Under the pieces are notes generated by a model. It saw only the letters and a program-made list of their open reading frames with translations. It was not told the DNA's origin and did no database searches. 64,000 bases of DNA from Pseudomonas violetae (GTDB lineage: Bacteria; Pseudomonadota; Gammaproteobacteria; Pseudomonadales; Pseudomonadaceae). Made by a program: the position numbers and the translations under genes. Positions 56,963 to 64,000 of this stretch are shown here, in pieces. Location of the stretch: contig NZ_JAKNRW010000005.1 in NCBI RefSeq assembly GCF_023072615.1, positions 248,001 through 312,000 on the forward strand. Reading direction: 5' to 3'. Each line of letters begins with the position of its first letter. Positions within the stretch are counted from its first letter, which is position 1.

Positions 56963-57673
56963 GTGGGCAGCATCTATCTGATTCGACATGGGCAAGCCTC
57001 CTTTGGTGCAGACGATTACGACGTCCTGTCGTCGACCGGTGTCCGCCAGGCGCAAATCCTCGGCCAGCACCTGGCCGAACTGGGTATCAGCTTCGATCGC
57101 TGCCTGGCAGGCGATCTGCGCCGTCAACAGGATACGGCGACCGGCGCCCTCGACCAGTACGCCGTCGTCGGGTTGCCCGTGCCTATCCTGGAAACCGATG
57201 CGGCCTTCAACGAATTCGACGCCGATGCGGTGATTCGCGCGTTGCTGCCAGAGTTGCTGCCGCAGGAACCGAAAGCCCTGAATATCTTGCGTAACGCCGC
57301 GCAGAACCGCGGCGAATTCCAGCGCATCTTCGCGCTGATCATTGAGCGCTGGCTCGCCGGCACCTATGACACGCCGGGACTGGAAAGCTGGCTGGAGTTT
57401 GTTGAGCGGGTTCGGGCCGGGCTGCACCGTATTCTCGAGAGCGCCGACAATACCCAGAAAATCGCCGTGTTTACCTCAGGCGGGACCATCACTGCCCTGC
57501 TCCACCTGATCACCCAGATGCCTGCTCGGCAGGCCTTTGAACTGAACTGGCAAATCGTCAACACCTCGCTCAACCACCTTAAGTTCCGTGGGCGCGAGGT
57601 GGCACTGGCTTCCTTCAACAGTCATGCGCACCTGCAACTGTTGAAGGCCCCGGAACTCATCACATTTCGCTGA
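56963..57673 (+). CDS. Histidine-phosphatase-fold protein (phosphoglycerate mutase-like)
   Basis: This 236-residue protein begins GSIYLIRHGQASFGADDYD after a GTG start at 56963, with the phospho-acceptor His in RHGQ. There is no in-frame ATG upstream, and the ribosome-binding site is weak. The second catalytic region reads AVFTSGGTITALL, with serine where active members usually have histidine (HGG). Activity may therefore be altered or the protein may belong to a subgroup. It is followed after 64 bases by an SCP2 gene. Confidence 0.82.
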   Translation: MGSIYLIRHGQASFGADDYDVLSSTGVRQAQILGQHLAELGISFDRCLAGDLRRQQDTATGALDQYAVVGLPVPILETDAAFNEFDADAVIRALLPELLPQEPKALNILRNAAQNRGEFQRIFALIIERWLAGTYDTPGLESWLEFVERVRAGLHRILESADNTQKIAVFTSGGTITALLHLITQMPARQAFELNWQIVNTSLNHLKFRGREVALASFNSHAHLQLLKAPELITFR

Positions 57674-57737
57674 GTCCGGATTATTGTGACCCTGGCTGTA
57701 ATCATCCAGCTCTAATTACCCAAGAAAGGATCGAACC

Positions 57738-58052
57738 ATGACCTCCGTAGCTGATGCCGTACAAGCAATGAAAGCCAAGTTCAACCCAGCCGCTGCTGCC
57801 GGTCTGGACCTGGTCTTCGGTTTCCGCATCGACGACACCAAAAACTTCTCGCTGATCGTAAAGGACAGCACCTGCGAACTGCAGGAAGGCGAAAATCCGG
57901 ACGCCCAGGTGACCCTGGTGATGGACGGTGAAACCCTGGAAGGCATCGTCAGCGGCGAGACCGACGGCATGCAAGCGTTCATGGGCGGCAAATTGCGCGC
58001 TGAGGGCGACATGATGCTGGCGATGAAACTGTCCGAGCTGTTCCCGGCCTAA
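57738..58052 (+). CDS. SCP2 sterol-binding domain protein
   Basis: This 104-residue protein is a single SCP2 domain: AMKAKFNPAAAAGLDLVFGF, VKDSTCELQEGENPDAQVTL and the C-terminal GGKLRAEGDMMLAMKLSELF. In bacteria these domains bind acyl chains or other lipids. It starts at ATG 57738 behind AAGAAAGGA and ends before two hairpins. Its partner and ligand are unknown. Confidence 0.9.
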   Translation: MTSVADAVQAMKAKFNPAAAAGLDLVFGFRIDDTKNFSLIVKDSTCELQEGENPDAQVTLVMDGETLEGIVSGETDGMQAFMGGKLRAEGDMMLAMKLSELFPA

Positions 58053-58059
58053 GCGACGC

Positions 58060-58128
58060 GCCCCGATCTTCGGGGCCATGCCTGGCTGCAAACGAATCCC
58101 GCCCTTCGAGGCGGGATTTGTCGTTTTT
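58060..58128 (+). terminator. Tandem hairpin terminator after the SCP2 gene
   Basis: The first hairpin GCCCCGA/TCGGGGC lies at 58060-58076. The second has arms AATCCCGCC (58095-58103) and GGCGGGATT (58110-58118) and is followed by TGTCGTTTTT. The second is a good rho-independent terminator for the phosphatase-SCP2 unit. Confidence 0.85.
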
Positions 58129-58246
58129 CGGCTCGGTGAAAAGGCCGCGGGTGGATTTGCCGTCTATATTTCTTCTGGCCGCATGCGTCAGACATCGGCT
58201 GCTGGCCCTCGCTTGCGATGCAATAAGCCCTGTGGAGAGCACCGCC

Positions 58247-60205
58247 ATGAGCGCACGTGACGACCACGACGGATTGAACCGCCGCCGTGTACTGCAAGGC
58301 CTTTCGGCAGGCGCCGTCGGCGCCTGGATCAGCCCGCTGTTTGCTGGGAGTAAAACCATGCCCGACACCCCCGCCGACCTCATTTTGTACAATGGACGCC
58401 TTCACACAGTCGATCGCAAGAAGCCCCAGGCGAGTGCCGTGGCGATCAGAGACCGTCGTTTCGTAGTGGTTGGCAGCGATGCCCAGGCCATGGCATTGCA
58501 AGGTCCCGGTACGCAAATCGTCGACCTGCGAGGTCGCACAGTGATCCCCGGCCTCAATGACTCGCACCTGCATCTGATCCGCGGCGGCTTGAACTACAAC
58601 CTGGAACTGCGCTGGGAAGGCGTGCCGTCCCTCGCCGATGCCTTGCGCCTGCTCAAGGACCAGGCAGACCGCACGCCAACGCCACAATGGGTGCGTGTGG
58701 TCGGGGGCTGGAATGAATTCCAGTTCGCCGAGAAGCGCCTGCCTACCCTCGAGGAATTGAACAAGGCTGCTCCGGACACGCCAGTGTTTGTCCTGCATCT
58801 CTATGACCGCGCCCTTCTTAACCGCGCAGCGTTGAAGGTCGTCGGATACACCCGGAACACGCCCAATCCGCCGGGTGGCGAGATCCAGCGCGACGCCAAT
58901 GGCGATCCAACCGGGATGTTGATTGCCCGCCCCAACGCGATGATCCTCTACTCGACCCTGGCCAAGGGGCCAAAGCTGCCGCTCGAATACCAGGTGAACT
59001 CGACCCGCCAGTTCATGCGCGAACTTAATCGTCTGGGCGTTACCAGTGCCATCGATGCCGGTGGCGGATACCAGAATTATCCTGACGATTACCAGGTCAT
59101 TCAGCAGTTGGCCAAGGACAAGCAACTCACGGTTCGCATTGCCTACAACCTGTTTACTCAGAAGCCGAAGGAGGAACTCACCGATTTCAGGAACTGGACT
59201 GGCACCTCTCGTTACGGCCAGGGCGATGACTTTCTGCGGCACAACGGCGCAGGCGAAATGCTGGTGTTCTCAGCGGCAGACTTCGAGGACTTCCTCGAAC
59301 CGCGTCCGGACCTGCCACAAACCATGGAACAGGAACTCGAACCAGTGGTTCGGCATCTGGTGGAACAACGCTGGCCGTTCCGTCTGCACGCCACCTACAA
59401 CGAATCCATCACGCGCATGCTCGACGTGTTCGAGAAGGTCAATCGAGATATCCCGTTCGATGGACTGCCATGGTTTTTCGATCACGCAGAAACCATTACC
59501 CCGCAGAATATCGAACGCGTCAAAGCGCTGGGCGGGGGGATCGCGATCCAGGACCGCATGGCGTTCCAAGGCGAGTATTTTGTCGACCGTTATGGCGCCA
59601 AGGCAGCCGAACACACCCCACCCATCGCGCGCATGCTCGCCGAAGGCTTGCCGGTCGGTGCCGGTACTGATGCCACACGGGTCTCGAGTTATAACCCCTG
59701 GACTTCGCTTTACTGGCTGGTGAGCGGTCGTACGGTCGGTGGACTGGAGCTGCATCCCCAGGGCCTGAGCCGCGACACCGCGCTGGAACTGTTCACCCAT
59801 GGCAGCGCGTGGTTTTCTTCTGAACAAGGCAAAAAAGGCCAGATCAAGGTCGGGCAGCTGGCTGACCTGATCGCGCTTTCAGCCGACTATTTCCACATTG
59901 AAGACGAGGCGATCAAATGGATCGAGTCCGTGTTGACGATTGTCGATGGCAAAATCGTCTACGGTACCGCCGAGTTCGACAAGCTCAGCCCGCCGCCAGT
60001 ACCAGTGGTGCCTGAGTGGTCGCCGGTGGTCACAGTGCCCGGCCACTGGAAACCACTGGCGCCGTTGACAGCCCAGGTTCATCAGTGCGTGGGCGCCTGC
60101 GCAGTGCACGCCCACAGCCACGAGCGAGCACGACTGTCCTCTGCACCGGTCAGTGATTTCCAGGGGTTCTGGGGAGCGTTCGGGTGTTCGTGTTTTGCAT
60201 TCTGA
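58247..60205 (+). CDS. Tat-exported amidohydrolase (YtcJ-like)
   Basis: This 652-residue protein starts at ATG 58247 behind GGAG. The leader contains a twin-arginine motif NRRRVLQGLSAGAVGAWISP, indicating Tat export with a folded metal centre. Amidohydrolase features are GLNDSHLHLIRGG (metal-binding HxH), WPFRLHATYNES, LPWFFDHAETI, and GAGTDATRVSSYNPWTSLYW (the metal-binding Asp). A 60-residue C-terminal tail is unusual: it is rich in Cys and His (VHQCVGACAVHAHSHERA) and ends FWGAFGCSCFAF. The longer upstream frame lacks support. Substrate is unknown. Confidence 0.87.
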   Translation: MSARDDHDGLNRRRVLQGLSAGAVGAWISPLFAGSKTMPDTPADLILYNGRLHTVDRKKPQASAVAIRDRRFVVVGSDAQAMALQGPGTQIVDLRGRTVIPGLNDSHLHLIRGGLNYNLELRWEGVPSLADALRLLKDQADRTPTPQWVRVVGGWNEFQFAEKRLPTLEELNKAAPDTPVFVLHLYDRALLNRAALKVVGYTRNTPNPPGGEIQRDANGDPTGMLIARPNAMILYSTLAKGPKLPLEYQVNSTRQFMRELNRLGVTSAIDAGGGYQNYPDDYQVIQQLAKDKQLTVRIAYNLFTQKPKEELTDFRNWTGTSRYGQGDDFLRHNGAGEMLVFSAADFEDFLEPRPDLPQTMEQELEPVVRHLVEQRWPFRLHATYNESITRMLDVFEKVNRDIPFDGLPWFFDHAETITPQNIERVKALGGGIAIQDRMAFQGEYFVDRYGAKAAEHTPPIARMLAEGLPVGAGTDATRVSSYNPWTSLYWLVSGRTVGGLELHPQGLSRDTALELFTHGSAWFSSEQGKKGQIKVGQLADLIALSADYFHIEDEAIKWIESVLTIVDGKIVYGTAEFDKLSPPPVPVVPEWSPVVTVPGHWKPLAPLTAQVHQCVGACAVHAHSHERARLSSAPVSDFQGFWGAFGCSCFAF

Positions 60206-60343
60206 CAGCCGTGCCCCATTGCCCGCGATGGCGACATCACCGTCGCAATCGCCGGCAGCCCGGTTCCCAAGGATGCATCGTCCTCCCTCGCCACAAGTCA
60301 GCACTGCTCCTACAATGCCTGCACCTCCCGCACCGGCCACCCC

Positions 60344-61207
60344 ATGGACATCGACCTCGCCCGCACCTTCCTCGAAATCGTTCGTCACGGCAGCCTTGCC
60401 GCCGCTGCGCAGAAGCTCCACGTCACCCAGACCGCCATAACCGCACGGGTGCAGAAACTCGAAAGCCAACTTGGCGGCACGCTGTTTGTGCGCAATCGTG
60501 CCGGCGCCCGCCTGACGCCCAACGGCGAGGCCTTTGTGGTGTACGCCAACCAGTTGGTGCAAACCTGGGAAGCGGCGCGCCGGGACTTGCCGCTGCCCGA
60601 GGGTTATCGCAATGTCCTGCACATCGGGGGTGAAGTCAGCCTGTGCAACCCGCTGATGCTTGGCTGGGCCGGCGAACTGCGGGGGAAAATTCCCAGCCAT
60701 GCGCTGCGCATGGAAGTCCGTGATGGCGAACATTTGTTGCGCCAGCTCGAGCTTGGGCTGCTGGACGCGGCGCTGGTCTTTCAGCCCGAGTACTGGCCGC
60801 GCCTGCAGGTCGAACAGGTGCTGGAAGAAAAACTGATTCTGGTGCGGCTGGTGGCCAAACCCGACCCCTACGTCTATATCGACTGGGGCCCGGAATTCCG
60901 TCGCCAGCATGATGCCGCGCTGCCGGAAAACGCCCGGGCGGCCCTGAGCTTCAACCTCGGCCCGCTTGGCCTGCAATACATTCTCGAACAAGGAGGCAGC
61001 GGGTATTTCCGCACTCGGGTGGTCCAGAGCTACCTGGAAAGTGGCATCATGGAAAAAGTACCCAAGGCTCCAGAATTCAACTATCCCACCTACCTGGTCT
61101 ACTCCCGCGACCGGGATTCGGCGACGCTGCAACAGGCATTCGTTCTACTGCGCGAAGTCATCAAGCGCGATGGCGACTGGTCACAACGCTGGGACCCGCT
61201 GACCTGA
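60344..61207 (+). CDS. LysR-type transcriptional regulator
   Basis: This 287-residue protein has the LysR winged helix-turn-helix at its N-terminus (FLEIVRHGSLAAAAQKLHVT, then TAITARVQKLESQLG) and a periplasmic-binding-like effector domain after residue 90. It is read in the same direction as the following desaturase-fusion gene, which starts 98 bases later, and may regulate that gene and the SMP-30 gene. The effector is unknown. Confidence 0.9.
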   Translation: MDIDLARTFLEIVRHGSLAAAAQKLHVTQTAITARVQKLESQLGGTLFVRNRAGARLTPNGEAFVVYANQLVQTWEAARRDLPLPEGYRNVLHIGGEVSLCNPLMLGWAGELRGKIPSHALRMEVRDGEHLLRQLELGLLDAALVFQPEYWPRLQVEQVLEEKLILVRLVAKPDPYVYIDWGPEFRRQHDAALPENARAALSFNLGPLGLQYILEQGGSGYFRTRVVQSYLESGIMEKVPKAPEFNYPTYLVYSRDRDSATLQQAFVLLREVIKRDGDWSQRWDPLT

Positions 61208-61305
61208 GCACAAGTTGCACCGGAGCATGGCGTTTGTGCCGTTGAGATCAGCCCAGCCAAAATCCTGGAATCGGCTATTCTGCTGGAAGTTGGCCATCAT
61301 CTCGG

Positions 61306-62460
61306 ATGAGCGCATTGAGGCAGACCACCGATACATTTCGCAGCCGTTACCGCGCCGCCGTGCACCCGCGCTACAACCCGTGGCTGCACGGTGCTTTCGT
61401 CCTGGCGTTCGGACTGCTGGCCACCGGCGGATTCTGGAGCACCGTGCAGCAAGTCAAGCCACTGGAATGGCTGGCCGTACCACTGACCTTGTTGCTGTTC
61501 AACGCTGGCGTCTACCTGGTGCATCGCCACCTCGGGCACCACAAGAAGCACTTCGCGCGGATGTTCTACGCCCGTCACGCCGGCGATCACCACAGCTTTT
61601 TCACCCCTGGGCACATGGCTTACGACAGCACCCGGGACTGGCGGGTGATCCTGTTTCCGGCGTGGCTGATCGTGTTGCACACAGGGGTGATTACCCTGCC
61701 CCTCTGGTGGCTGCTGTCGCACATCAATACCAATGTGGCCGGTTTGTTCGGAGGCTGCCTGCTCCTCGGCTATCTCACCTATGAAGTGTTCCATGCCTGC
61801 GAACACCTGCCGCCGAGTAACCGCCTGACTCGGCTGCCATGGATCCGCCAGATGCGCCGACTACACGAACTGCATCACCGCCGCGAATTGATGCAGGAGC
61901 GTAATTTCAACATCGTTTTCCCCCTGATGGATTACCTGTTCGGCACCCTCTACTGGGAACCGGAACAACTCACCACGCCCCAGACGAGTAGGCCCATGAC
62001 CCGCATGCAGCATCAAGTCGACATTGCCGCAAACCCGATTGAGGTGCTCGCCTATGCCTGCGCCGCGACCCGCTGGCCGGAGTGGCATCCTTCGTCCCTG
62101 AAAGTCGACGGGCAGGCCGGCCCGCTGCATGCGGGTTCACGCTTCGAAGAAGACATTCGCGCCGGTGGGCGGGAGGGCCACCTGAGCTGGGTGGTCGAGG
62201 AGTATCTACCCGGGCGGCGCTGGAGTGCCCGGGCCCAGGGCGACAAGGGCCTGGCGCTGGTGGTGACCTATGAGTGCGCGGCCCAAGGCGATGGCACACG
62301 GTTTATCCGCACACTGGACTATCAGTTCCAGGGCCTGGCGATGCGCCTGGCCAATCAGCTGTTGCTCAAGCGTCGCATTGACCGCGAGTCCGCGCAGTCA
62401 ATGCAGGCCTTGCGCGCAATGGCGCAACAGCACCTGGCCACGACGGGAGTCACTGTGTGA
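61306..62460 (+). CDS. Fatty acid hydroxylase/sterol desaturase fused to an SRPBCC domain
   Basis: This 384-residue two-part protein starts at ATG 61306. Residues about 1-225 have several membrane spans and the histidine boxes of the di-iron hydroxylase superfamily: VHRHLGHHKKH, RHAGDHHSF, and RRLHELHHRREL. After YWEPEQLTTPQTS, residues about 230-384 form a soluble SRPBCC (START/Bet v1-like) lipid-binding domain, starting at HQVDIAANPIEVLAYACAAT. The fusion implies oxidation of a hydrophobic compound held in the SRPBCC cavity. It overlaps the SMP-30 gene by four bases (GTGA). Substrate is unknown. Confidence 0.85.
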   Translation: MSALRQTTDTFRSRYRAAVHPRYNPWLHGAFVLAFGLLATGGFWSTVQQVKPLEWLAVPLTLLLFNAGVYLVHRHLGHHKKHFARMFYARHAGDHHSFFTPGHMAYDSTRDWRVILFPAWLIVLHTGVITLPLWWLLSHINTNVAGLFGGCLLLGYLTYEVFHACEHLPPSNRLTRLPWIRQMRRLHELHHRRELMQERNFNIVFPLMDYLFGTLYWEPEQLTTPQTSRPMTRMQHQVDIAANPIEVLAYACAATRWPEWHPSSLKVDGQAGPLHAGSRFEEDIRAGGREGHLSWVVEEYLPGRRWSARAQGDKGLALVVTYECAAQGDGTRFIRTLDYQFQGLAMRLANQLLLKRRIDRESAQSMQALRAMAQQHLATTGVTV

Positions 62461-63545
62461 GTCGATCATTCAGGTTTCGTCATGTCGTGTTGCTGGTGAT
62501 TGTGGCTATAGCGGCGTTCCTGTTGTTGATGCCCACCAAGGTGCAACCGGTGGCCTGGAACCCGTCTGCGGCGCCTTCGCTCACCAGTGGCGTGTATGCC
62601 GACAATCAGCGCCTCAAAGATTTGGAACCCGTGGGTGCCGCCAACATCGACGGGCCGGAGGCGTTGCTGCTGGAGGATAGCGCCCTGATCACCGGCCTGC
62701 ATGACGGTCGATTGATCCATACCAGCCTCGACGGCAAGACCATCAAGGTACTGGCCGACACCGGAGGCCGGCCTTTGGGCCTGGCGCGGCATCCCAATGG
62801 CTTACTGGTGATTGCGGACGGGGTCAAGGGGCTGATGTCCCTGGATGCCCAGGGTCGTCTGATCCCATTGGCTACGGAGGCCAACGGCGTGCCCTTGGGT
62901 TTTACCGACGACGTGGCCATCGACAAATCCGGGCATTACGCCTATTTCAGCGACGCTTCCAGCCGATTCGGCTATGGCAGCGATGGCGATGCCATCATCG
63001 AGCATGGCGGCGACGGACGCTTGTTACGTTATGATTTCCAGACCGGCAAGACTGCCGTACTGTTGGACAAACTGGAATTCGCAAACGGCGTGACACTGGG
63101 CCCGGACGACAGCTTCGTGCTGGTCAACGAGACCGGCGCCTATCGCATCAGCCGTTACTGGCTGAGCGGGCCGAAAGCCGGCACTCATGATGTATTTATC
63201 GACAACCTGCCGGGTTTGCCGGACAACCTTTCATTCAATGGCGAGAACCGCTTCTGGGTGGCGCTTTACGCGCCACGTAACGCCCTGCTGGATGCGATGG
63301 CGCCTCATCCCTTCGTGCGCAAAGTGATTGCCCGAGCAATGACAGTGCTGCCCAAGCCGGTGGAAAAGCGTGGGTTTGCCCTTGGGCTGGATCTGCAAGG
63401 CAAGGTGATCGCCAACTTGCAGGACGGCAGTCGCGACAATTATTCGCCGATCACGACCGTGCGCGAGTATGGGGACTGGTTGTATTTCGGCTCGCTGAAG
63501 GCCGATCACATGGCGCGGTTGCCTCTGGCGAAGGCACTGCAATAA
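62457..63545 (+). CDS. SMP-30/strictosidine-synthase-like beta-propeller protein
   Basis: This 362-residue protein starts at GTG 62457 within the stop of the previous gene. An N-terminal membrane anchor (HVVLLVIVAIAAFLLLMP) is followed by a six-bladed beta-propeller of the SMP-30/paraoxonase/strictosidine-synthase type: GLLVIADGVKGLMSLDAQG, FTDDVAIDKSGHYAYFSDAS, and FANGVTLGPDDSFVLVNETG. Such proteins are calcium-dependent lactonases or esterases facing the periplasm. Translational coupling suggests it acts on the product of the upstream hydroxylase, for example a lactone. Confidence 0.85.
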   Translation: MSRSFRFRHVVLLVIVAIAAFLLLMPTKVQPVAWNPSAAPSLTSGVYADNQRLKDLEPVGAANIDGPEALLLEDSALITGLHDGRLIHTSLDGKTIKVLADTGGRPLGLARHPNGLLVIADGVKGLMSLDAQGRLIPLATEANGVPLGFTDDVAIDKSGHYAYFSDASSRFGYGSDGDAIIEHGGDGRLLRYDFQTGKTAVLLDKLEFANGVTLGPDDSFVLVNETGAYRISRYWLSGPKAGTHDVFIDNLPGLPDNLSFNGENRFWVALYAPRNALLDAMAPHPFVRKVIARAMTVLPKPVEKRGFALGLDLQGKVIANLQDGSRDNYSPITTVREYGDWLYFGSLKADHMARLPLAKALQ

Positions 63546-63651
63546 TCAATAACCTGTAGCGCGCAACTTGCTGCGGCCTGTGGGATATAAGGCGTGGAAT
63601 CAATCGTCAGAACGCCGCCCGCAGCAAACCGGCGCCTAAAGGTGCAAGTTC

Positions 63652-63894
63652 TTACCGTGGATTGATTTCGCCATCGCGTTCCGCGTTATCCGTCTCCTCA
63701 CGAATGCGATCACCGTCGATTTCGCTGATGTCGCCCTCTTCGATCGGCCGCACTCCTTCGTTATCAGGCAACTCGTCGATGCCTGGTTGGTCTTCGGGAT
63801 TAATTGTCGTGCGCCCCGGGCTCAAAGGCTCAGGGTGAGTCGGGATCGGGTCATACCCGCCCTGTTCTTCGCTGGGGAATTTGGGATCACTCAT
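63652..63894 (-). CDS. Small acidic hypothetical protein
   Basis: This 80-residue, strongly acidic and proline-rich protein begins MSDPKFPSEEQGGYDPIPTH. Its second half is Asp/Glu-rich (GDISEIDGDRIREETDNAER). It has no membrane span or cysteine and looks intrinsically disordered. ATG 63894 is followed, upstream, by an inverted repeat at 63897-63945. I do not recognise a family with certainty. Confidence 0.7.
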   Translation of the reverse strand: MSDPKFPSEEQGGYDPIPTHPEPLSPGRTTINPEDQPGIDELPDNEGVRPIEEGDISEIDGDRIREETDNAERDGEINPR

Positions 63895-63896
63895 GA

Positions 63897-63945
63897 GGCA
63901 CCTCGCATGGAGCCGTTGATTGGGACTCTTATCATTCGAGGTGCC
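63897..63945. promoter_or_regulatory. Inverted repeat upstream of the small acidic gene
   Basis: GGCACCTCG (63897-63905) and CGAGGTGCC (63937-63945) are perfect complements around a 31-base spacer, immediately upstream of the ATG at 63894. The repeat would lie in the leader or promoter of the gene. No known operator is matched. Confidence 0.3.
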
Positions 63946-64000
63946 GGGATTTATCCCCGTTCCAAATTTTCAGTCACCGGTCGTCGGTGCTGAACCGTCA

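Overview
The window looks like a chromosomal segment of a fluorescens-group Pseudomonas. Reasons are the G+C-rich coding bias, REP-type repeats with a GCGAGCAGGCTC core, and gene sets typical of the genus (cobW-cobN, cbtBA-cobE-cobM, nfuA/cti/metH, cysI with a DUF934 partner, sohB). No RNA genes, insertion sequences, phage genes or CRISPR arrays were seen. Identifications come from reading motifs and family knowledge; no database search was run.

Layout. 1-5.6 kb is a 3-hydroxybutyrate catabolism unit: a sigma-54 activator (cut by the left edge), a sigma-54 promoter with two upstream dyads, then GntP-type permease, 3-hydroxybutyrate dehydrogenase and acetoacetyl-CoA synthetase. 5.6-11.5 kb holds a PilT/PilU ATPase, a hybrid histidine kinase, a parvulin, a decayed sugar-kinase remnant, a DSD1-type amino-acid deaminase and a RidA protein. 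11.7-18 kb holds a TerC/CBS membrane protein, a LysR/MFS divergent pair and PoxB. 18.1-27.6 kb is a cobalamin locus: two back-to-back cobalamin riboswitches drive cobW-cobN-chlI/D to the left and cbtB-cbtA-cobE-cobM to the right. 27.7-35.7 kb holds nfuA, an acyltransferase, the cis/trans isomerase cti, and B12-dependent metH. 35.7-55.6 kb holds three giant leucine-rich-repeat proteins of the DUF6543/NEL type in two blocks flanking a core segment (DUF2970, an orphan periplasmic binding protein, a 37-residue membrane protein, cysI and DUF934). 55.7-64 kb holds sohB, a histidine-phosphatase-fold protein, an SCP2 protein, a Tat-exported amidohydrolase, and a LysR / desaturase-SRPBCC fusion / SMP-30 group.

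Most notable points. (1) The cobalt-chelatase ATPase and VWA domains are joined through a textbook -1 frameshift signal (A_AAA_AAG, 5-nt spacer, 13-bp hairpin), so one gene should yield a 332-residue and a 554-residue protein. (2) A REP doublet lies inside cobN without breaking its frame. (3) Of three related LRR/NEL proteins only the largest keeps the catalytic cysteine; in the other two it is absent, which suggests pseudo-ligases. (4) Two [G/A]TCTC-N6-GAGAC dyads upstream of a sigma-54 promoter are candidate binding sites for the first gene's product.
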